From: Cryptomeria japonica
Lineage: Eukaryota > Streptophyta > Pinopsida > Cupressales > Cupressaceae
Assembly: GCF_030272615.1 (NCBI RefSeq)
Contig: NC_081415.1
Coordinates: forward strand, 369,651,667 to 369,715,666
Length of the DNA stretch: 64,000 nt
Reading direction: 5' to 3'
This document shows, one piece after another, positions 57,370 to 64,000 of the stretch (positions are counted from its first letter, which is position 1; each line of letters starts with the position of its first letter). The notes under the pieces were generated by a model, which saw only the letters and a list, made by a program, of their open reading frames with translations, made no database searches and was not told the origin of the DNA. The position numbers and the translations under genes are program-made.

Positions 57370-58465
57370 TTTTCTCCATCTGTCATTGGCCCTGCCTTAT
57401 TGATTGGAGAGGTCTCACTTTGAGTATCCTCCTCTTGCACTGAGTCCTTCTTTCACTCATGTATGAGCTTGTTGAACTTGAGGATTTTCCTGGGCACCTA
57501 CTCATGGTATGTCCAACTTGGTTGTAGTGGTAACACCTACCAGTGAAGACTGTATTTCCTCTCCCTGAGCTTCCGAGCCTACCCCTAAAATTGCTTCTCC
57601 CTCTAAAGGATCCTCTATATGTTCCTCTTTGTGAGTCCCCACTTCCTTCTTTGTTTTTATGTTCTTCATTTCTTGTAGCATTCTACCCTCTGCCAAAGGT
57701 TCGTCTACCTCTAAATTTCTTACCACCTCTATGTTTTTGATTTTACTCACTTCTCCTTTTGATCTTTTCCTCAGCCCTTAATGCCAACTCAAAACACTTA
57801 TGAGCAGTGTCTGGTGTGAGGATTCTTATTTCATCTTGTATGTTTTTCCTAAGGTCATTCATGTATCTGGCCAATTTCTCCACTTCATTCTCATGTTTCC
57901 TAGCCCTCAAACTTAGCTTGTGGAATCCCTCAGTGTATGCATTCACATTTGGTTCCCTTTGTTTCAAATTTTGTAGTCTCTTGTGAATTTAGACTTCATA
58001 ATATCCTGGTAGCAATTGAGTTGTCATCCTTATCTTCATACGCTCCCATGAAGTTATCTTTTTCTTACCTACTTGCACCCTTTCTTCTTGCATCATGTTC
58101 TACCAAACTAGGGTTGATCCCCTCAATCTTGACTTGACCACATTTACTCTTTTCTCCTCTGCTACCTCTTTATAATCTAACTGATTATTCAATGCTTCTA
58201 TCCAATCTAATAACTCCTCTCCATTGAGATTTCCTCCATAGGTGGGTAATCCATCCAAGTTATCCTTGGAGATGGATTTGACTACATCCAAGAATATTTT
58301 TTGGTCTTGAGGCATTGCTACTATTGTCCGGTCCTCCTCATCTTCCACTTCTTCATTTGTCTCATCTCTCCGTTCAATCTTAACCTTCCCCTTCTCCTTT
58401 TTGACATCTCGGGTCCCTTTAGTTCCTTCTTGATCCTTCAATCCTTCTAACATCTCTGCTAGCAT
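57370..58465 (-). pseudogene. Chromovirus Gag
   Basis: The N-terminal part is charged (EEVEDEEDRTIVAMP). The capsid-type retrotransposon gag domain runs from LPTYGGNLNGEELLDWIEAL through AYTEGFHKLSLRARKHENEV to AEEKIKRR. A zinc knuckle lies in a shifted frame near 57488-57545 as CYHYNQVGHTMSRC, its second Cys replaced by Tyr. Stops and at least two frameshifts are present. Confidence 0.88.
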
Positions 58466-58557
58466 TTGTCAGATGGCTTTTGGAGTCATTACCTTTGGAG
58501 TCATTGGACTTGCTTCTGATTCCTCACAGTCTAGCATACATCAATGTTTCAAAGGGT

Positions 58558-58570
58558 GGCTTTGATACCA
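58558..58570 (-). promoter_or_regulatory. Chromovirus primer binding site
   Basis: The minus strand reads TGGTATCAAAGCC, three bases after the 5' LTR. It is of initiator-Met tRNA type with one change. Confidence 0.85.
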
Positions 58571-58573
58571 CTC

Positions 58574-60162
58574 TTATGTAGAGCTTCTTGGAGTCACTCT
58601 AAACACCTAGTTATCTTCCTTCTCTCTTCAACACACTAGCTCCTCATGCCCATACAATGGTACTTGGTAAGGGTTCTACTAGTTAGAACTCCAAGGGCTA
58701 ATCCACTTTGGCTTGACTCCAAGGTATAGTCACTGATCTTTAACAAGCAAACTTCCTATTGAGGATTCCACCTCAATCTCTAACACCACTCCCAAGGGCT
58801 CCAACAACTTCTGCAAAGGATCTTACTTCTCCAACTTGTTCTATGTGAGTAAAATGAACTTACATAGTGTCTTTGATGTCTTTTAGGGGTTTTATTACCT
58901 TCAATCCCATCGCCAAGCTTTCTCAACCTCACTATGTCTCTACCGGCTCCAAATAGGCCTAATGCAATTAGCCCTCCTATTGCGGCTTTTCAGGGCCTTG
59001 TTTCAAATATTCCCACACAAGGCCACCAATAGATTATAGATTTGAGTACCCTTTTTAGAGTTACAAACAATATTGCAAAATGGCATCTGGGTTCTCTGTA
59101 CACAAGGGGTTTCCAAAATTGTCCTATTTTCAAGGGTTTTACACCTACCCGAGTGACTTGCAAACAAGGCTTTGGGAAGCTTCTCCAGTCAAAACATTTG
59201 CCAAATAAATCATGGATTCTTTAAGGGAATTCATAGGGGTCTTCAACCATTTTTCAACTTTTCTTCTACCAATCCACATGTGCTCTATAATCGCACATCT
59301 TTTGTTGTCCTAGTCTCACCAACTCCTAGCTGTGAGCCTAGGGTATCATTGTAACTCCACCAAAAAAGTCTATAAAATCACAGACCCTACTATAAACATA
59401 TTTACAGACCCTAACCTAGTATTCCACATGATTTCAACTGGTGTCATCAATGGATGCTCAGGTAAGAGCCATTTTTGCTTAAACCCTAGTTTGCAAGTGT
59501 TTTACACCTAGTCCCAGAGAATGGATTAGATCTCTGCAACCAAACACAATCAAATTTTCTAATCTACCTTATTGGAAATTAGACTCAATAATATTTTATC
59601 CCCTACCAATAAAATTCCTCTCCGTACAATGCAACAAAACAAAGGAAAACAGTTAAAACGATGTCAAAAAAAGATTTCTTCTTGCAACAAAAAATTTCTT
59701 TTGCATTCCAAACTTCCCAACCCGTACAATGATGATGTCTTGGGCTTTAAACTACCTGGTTTAGTTGGTTAGAACCAACTTCTTCACCGCCAACATAAAA
59801 AATGCAACTTTCGCCATGTTGCAAAATGTTGCTTAGCAACTTTTACATTTTTGAACCTTAAGATGCAACTTTGCATTCAAGTGTACTTGGAGGCTCTAAA
59901 AGGCCCTCAATGCATTCTAGGATGCTTAAGACATTGCCTTGCATCCCATTACATGATGATTCTATTCTAGAGTAGTGCATCTATGAACAATATCAACATT
60001 ACAACTTTCTAGACTAATAACATCCTAAACACAACAAAACTTGGACAACTCAATCATGGCTCCATTGAGTCCCAAATGGTTGGTCCATTATTAGAAATTG
60101 AAAGATAACACAAAAACTTAGAACAATCCAAAATTTCTTGGAGTGATGTGTGCCCTGCACCA
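58574..60162 (-). repeat. 5' LTR of chromovirus, 1,589 bp
   Basis: Partner of 52316-53898. Its outer end CTGCACCA abuts the duplication GTTTT at 60163-60167. Confidence 0.92.
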
Positions 60163-60600
60163 GTTTTGTTCTTTGGGAATGGCCTCAATAGAAAACGCAT
60201 TAAAATATTCAATTTCATCCTAGACTCTGTTTCAGTAATGCTTCAATCTCTCATTTTTTACATTGAACAATCCTCCGACCTATTTCACAATCAACTCCAC
60301 ATCTCCTTTGACTTGGAGAAGCTTTACTCCCAATTTCTTTTCTTCGGATAATTGCAACAGTAAAGCTTCATACTCAGCCGTATTGTTCGTGTTCTTGAGT
60401 TCTAGTTTGAAAGAAAAAGGAATGTGAATACCAGAGGGAAGAATAAGAACTACCCCTACACTAGAACCTGATGCCACACAACTCCCATCAAAATCCATCA
60501 ACCATAAGTTTTCTTTTGGCTCTGTTTTTGACACATTTTCTAAAGCTTCATTATCAGATAAAATCGTGTAATTTCTAAATTGGCACTCATGATACAAAAT
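60163..60600 (-). pseudogene. Element T archaeal-type RNase H, N-terminal part
   Basis: Minus-strand LWLMDFDGSCVASGSSVGVV (first Asp), NNTAEYEALLLQLSEEKKLG (Glu) and VKGDVELIVK (second Asp) follow the plant-type/archaeal RNase H pattern of Tat elements. After a TAG it continues to FNAFSIEAIPKEQN, where the chromovirus is inserted a few codons before the last catalytic Asp. It follows the protease in the same frame with only about 55 codons between. Confidence 0.85.
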
Positions 60601-61134
60601 TTGAGCCTTTGGGTCATCAGAGGGGGAAACGATGAACTTAGATTTAGGTTTAGGCTATAAAATGACTCATTGTTTTCCTATAGGAATAGTGGCTTGAGAC
60701 CAATCCATCTTTATCTCACCTCCTAAGTCTCTACAGAATGTACGACTTAGCAACGTGCCATAGTTGGCAGGGATATCAGCTATTAGAATAGTTATCTTGA
60801 TTCATTTATTAGGGTGAGCTGCAAGGACTACTGGAGCATCTTTGATCTGTCCTAATAGGGGTATTTTTTTGGAGTCCATTAAATAGCATCTGCCAAAGTT
60901 TTTTGTCAAGGATAACCCCAACGCTTTGGCTACTATAGATGGCATGATATTATCTGATGCACCCGAGTCTATAATACAGTTGTTTAATTTATGACCATTT
61001 ATGAACAATGATATATAAAAAGGCTCAGGTTTTGACTCAAGTACATACAAAGTACCATCTATGTGGAGGATAGTTATTTCAGGGGTCATTTCATGAGCAA
61101 CATGATAAGCTGACACATCACTTTGGGAAGACAA
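60601..61134 (-). pseudogene. Element T aspartic protease
   Basis: The D-S-G active site is NNCIIDSGASDNIMPSIVAK. Downstream ADIPANYGTLLSRTFCRDLG and IKMDWSQATIPIG match the C-terminal half of Tat/Ty3 retropepsins. A TGA (60799), another TGA and a TAG interrupt, but the frame itself continues into the RNase H. Confidence 0.87.
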
Positions 61135-62600
61135 TGTTACATTTACTAGTTGTTGTGTTCCATTGGCTTGTAATACATTACTTCCTTTTACAAACTAAAC
61201 AAGTCTATCCAATTCTTTAGGATTTAATTTAAGATACCCAGCTAGTGTAATTTGGATTTGGGAAGATTTACAAAAGTCTACAATATCAAATGAACCTTCC
61301 ATTTCTATAGATTTTACCAATTGAGGTTCTTGAGGTTTATGATCATTATTATGAAATTTGAAAACAATTTCCTTACCTTTAGAATTTATAGCAGAGGATG
61401 AAGAAACGCCCAGAGGTTTTACATTATATTGATTCCTTGTGAGCGCAACACATGAAGGATCTTCTGAAGTAACCAAAATGTCACCTCCTCTTTCTGAATT
61501 TGACTCGTACTCTACGAAGTGGATTTCAGAGTTGCCAGGTTGCCTAGAAGATTCTTCTTCACTCAATTCATTTAAAATCTCTTGAGAACTAATTAGCTAT
61601 GCATAACGCACCATTTTAGGACAAGAATTGTCATCACTCTCATCTATAAGATGAAAAACACACATAATACTCTTTGGTGGTGGGGCTTCAATCGCCAATC
61701 TTTGTTGGGTAGGAGGTAATTGTCAAGATTTTTTTCCAATCCCCAAAGATTGATTTGTATTCTTCCTAGGTATGTCTTGATAAGGTGATGAATAAGATGT
61801 ATTGGCTTTAGGTAGTTGTCTTTTAAGAGTTATTACATCATTCATTAGTCTCTGGATTACAGGGTCTGAAGAAGTAGAGGGTTGAGTATTGGGTATCTGT
61901 ACTTCTCTCTTCCATTTTCCTGTAGTGATCAAATCATCCTCCAACTCAACAACAAGTGCTTTGACATTAGTTAGGGTTTCAATGCTTTGTCTCCAGATCA
62001 GGAAACCTCTCTCTAAAGGCATGGAATTTATAAAAAAATATTTCAGATTTTCGTCCAAGGGTTTCTAATTGACAGGAATTTTATGTACAATTTTATCAAA
62101 TTTTGCTACAAAATCCCTCATGGATTCTGAAATCTCTTTTTTTAACTGGACCAATTGAGCCAAAAGAGAGTGTTCGTCCTCTGCTACTTTGAACCTTGCC
62201 TCAAACCTTGTTTTTAGGCCCTACCAATTTTTTATTACACTGTTTGGCAGGTGATAGAACCAATCTACAGTTGCTCCAGTTAGTGTTTGTACAAATAGCC
62301 TCACTGCAACATCTTCATGTTGAACAACTATTATACCACAAGCAACATTGAACACATTTAAGTGTTCATCAACCATGGTCTTCCCATCACCACTAAATTT
62401 TGGCAAGTGATCTCTCACTCCTTTGGGTAGGGGATTCACATTTAAACCCAAGTTTCGAGGACCTACTATAGCTCCCCAAGGATTATTTTCTACCATTGGA
62501 AGGATAATATTGAGAGGAGTCAGGTTGGTTATACTGGGTAAAGCTATATTATGCAAGGTTAGAGCCTGACAAACTAAAGATACAAGAAGTGAAGGAGAAA
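61135..62600 (-). pseudogene. Element T Gag
   Basis: The capsid-type gag domain is LPKFSGDGKTMVDEHLNVFN, LFVQTLTGATVDWFYHLP, then (after TAG) FEARFKVAEDEHSLLAQLVQ and PLERGFLIW. The second half is Ser/Glu-rich (TSEDPSCVALTRNQYNVKPL). Pieces 62556-62221, 62058-61723 and 61566-61195 are separated by single stops. No CCHC knuckle was seen. Confidence 0.85.
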
Positions 62601-62836
62601 AAGAAGGAGGTTTACTTCTTTCTCGTCTCTGAGGTGAAAAGGTGGGCTAAAAATTTAGGTTCTGCAATTCTTGAAAAACAAAGTCAACTATCCCTTCTTG
62701 CCTTTGAGACCTATTATATCTTCTCGACTCCAGTCTATCTATAATGCAAAACTTTGATGGCACCCACAAAGATTCTTAAAAATTGACAATCCAATTCTTG
62801 ATACCTTATAACCAGGCAGCTAGTCTTGTGATTTGA
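62601..62836 (-). other. Leader of element T
   Basis: Sequence between the primer site and gag, partly readable as an N-terminal gag extension (SPQRRERSKPPSFSPSLL). Nothing else is recognised. Confidence 0.45.
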
Positions 62837-62855
62837 CTCCCCAAAAGAGTCACCA
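62837..62855 (-). promoter_or_regulatory. Element T primer binding site
   Basis: The minus strand reads TGGTGACTCTTTTGGGGAG. It is the same type as the Tat/Ogre site in the LARD-like element (TGACAACTCTTCTGGGGAC) and is correctly placed about 280 bases upstream of gag. Confidence 0.7.
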
Positions 62856-62857
62856 AA

Positions 62858-63111
62858 AATCTATTGGTTAACAGATTTGTCCTTTCTTTAATTTATATAT
62901 GTATATTACAATATTGACTCGTGTACACCCTTTGTGAAAGGAAAACAAATGAACCAATAGTTGGGTGAATCAAAATAAGGTTCATCCTCTGCATTAGAGG
63001 TCAACTCCTCATGAAATTTACAATGAATTTTTATGCAATTAATTAAGAAATGAATACACCTTTCACCAGAAAGTGCAAAAGGCATACGCATTCATTCATC
63101 AACACAAAGGA
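62858..63111 (-). repeat. Element T 5' LTR remnant
   Basis: About 250 bases between the primer site and the LINE. It should be the U5 end of the 5' LTR. No partner is recognised in the window. Confidence 0.45.
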
Positions 63112-64000
63112 AACTTAGATAATGGGAGGATCCCTGGCTTTTTGATAAGTTTTTGATTGATATCCCTGAATGGGCCCCTTTTAGTTTCCCTTGTATTACA
63201 GTCTTTGGCTCCTTGGTTGAGGGGTATTGGATAGGTGATAAATGGCAGAACATTGAAAGTATTCACCCTGACCTTATCAATCTTAAGATCCATCTATCTT
63301 CTGCCTGGTTTAACAATGAGGAAGATTCCCTTATTTGGAAATATGAACCTAAAGGCAGCATCATTGTCTCTTCAACATATGGTGTTCTTTCCCTCACCCC
63401 CTCAGAGAATCCCTTTTGGTCTAAAGCATGGATAAAGGGTCTTATCCCTAAAATCAATTTTTTCTATTGGACAATCCTTCAAAATAAAATCTTGACCTTA
63501 GATAATCTTAAGGTTAGAGGCTTTTCCTTCCCTAATAGATGTGCTTTATGTCTTGAGGAGCAAGATTCAATGGACCATTTGGCCATCCATTGTTCCTTCA
63601 CTGTTTCAATTTGTGAAAGATTTCTTAAGAATTTTTGAATTGAATGGGTGTTTCCTAACACTCAGTGAATTGTTCCATTCTTGGAGTTATCATTGGTCTA
63701 ACCCCTTTTTGAGATCTTTGTGGTAGCTATCTCTCCCTCACATTCTATGGGGGATCTGGAAAGAAAGGAACAACCGTATCTTCAGGGACACTTCTCTCAC
63801 TGAGGCTGTTGTTTTCTAGAAAATACAAAGGGCTATTGTGGAGAACATTGGGATCATTGGGGATCCTTGCAATTCTACCAACCCCTTGGAAACTCACATT
63901 TTCAGTTCCTAGAATCTGAAGAGTGCTGGTAATACTGATCCCAAACTAAACAAGAGACTAGAAGCCAAATGGCACACTCCCCCTCATGGTTGGTTCAAAA
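63112..64000 (+). pseudogene. LINE ORF2, zinc-binding RT region and RNase H start
   Basis: Open from 63153 to 63638 (161 codons): ITVFGSLVEGYWIGDKWQN, then SKAWIKGLIPKINFFYWTIL and NRCALCLEEQDSMDHLAIHC form the zf-RVT domain that follows RT in plant LINEs, with C-X2-C...H-X4-C. After stops and frameshifts, GIWKERNNRIFRDTSLTEAV and the last bases EAKWHTPPHGWFK lead towards an RNase H domain outside the window. The RT itself is absent on the left, where the LINE abuts the element T LTR remnant. Confidence 0.85.

Larger units (their letters stand above)
52316..60162 (-). mobile_element. Complete Ty3 chromovirus, 7.85 kb, TSD GTTTT
   Basis: LTRs of 1,583 bp (52316-53898) and 1,589 bp (58574-60162), ends TGATGCAG...CTGCACCA, exact target duplication GTTTT. 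Minus order: primer site, gag, protease, RT, RNase H, integrase, chromodomain, polypurine tract. All domains are present but broken by stops and frameshifts. The LTRs differ at about 15 of the first 190 bases. Confidence 0.93.
35629..62858 (-). mobile_element. Tat-like Ty3 element T, multiply interrupted
   Basis: The minus-strand parts form one polyprotein order: gag (62556-61195), protease (61134-60700), archaeal-type RNase H (60600-60163 then 52315-52240), linker (52239-52085 then 45319-45130), RT (39361-38242), RNase H (38230-37684), integrase (37680-37098 then 36264-35629). The interruptions are a chromovirus, a copia, block B with its leader, and a foldback element. The first two have target duplications that restore the reading frame. 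Joining across block B is inferred from family order and matching style, not proved. Confidence 0.65.

Noticed and set aside
34440-62858. Treating 34440-35625 as the definite 3' LTR of element T
   Set aside because: Its sequence does not match the short 5' LTR remnant beside the primer site at 62858-63111 by eye, so the link is left open.
1-64000. Host protein-coding gene, tRNA or rRNA
   Set aside because: None recognised. Every long ORF is assigned to a retroelement or lies within one.

Overview
The window looks like intergenic DNA from a large-genome seed plant. I lean towards a gymnosperm, but that is inference. It is AT-rich, I see no convincing single-copy host gene, tRNA or rRNA, and almost every stretch belongs to an LTR retrotransposon. 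The elements are nested, mostly old, and carry many stops and frameshifts.

Layout. (1) 1-9480, plus strand: the 3' part of a Ty3 element, with an integrase end at 1-648, a non-coding tail at 5114-7063, a polypurine tract and a 3' LTR from 7079. A 4,380-bp solo LTR (734-5113, target duplication CCTTG) splits it. (2) 9483-9727: a compound AT/AC microsatellite. (3) 9728-17392, minus: a young non-autonomous Tat-like element that encodes only a Gag-like region, a protease and a G-patch domain. Its 5' LTR is cut at 17392. (4) 17393-17643 and 28745-31517, minus: one Ty1/copia element split by (5) 17644-28744, a non-autonomous element with 4.3-kb LTRs and one unrecognised acidic ORF. (6) 31511-34362, minus: a long unrecognised coiled-coil-type ORF (block C), preceded by a TATA-bearing LTR-like region with TTGAACC repeats (34440-35625). 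(7) 35629-62858, minus: an old Tat-like Ty3 element, called T here. Its gag, protease, archaeal-type RNase H, linker, RT, RNase H and integrase can be followed in order through several insertions: a chromovirus (52316-60162), a plus-strand copia (45320-52084), a second long unrecognised ORF with its leader (block B, about 39362-45130), and a foldback element inside integrase (36265-37097). (8) 63112-64000, plus: the 3' part of a LINE ORF2.

Target duplications and LTR comparison give a relative order. Element T is oldest. The copia inside it has LTRs about 12% different over the first 265 bp, the chromovirus about 8% over 190 bp, the 4.3-kb-LTR element about 5% over 175 bp, and the protease/G-patch element about 1-2% over 320 bp. 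These are hand counts on short stretches.

The most unusual points are the protease-then-RNase H order upstream of RT in element T, the two related long ORFs B and C, a splice-acceptor-like tract just before the RT of T, and two non-autonomous elements whose ORFs are broken only by in-frame TAG codons.
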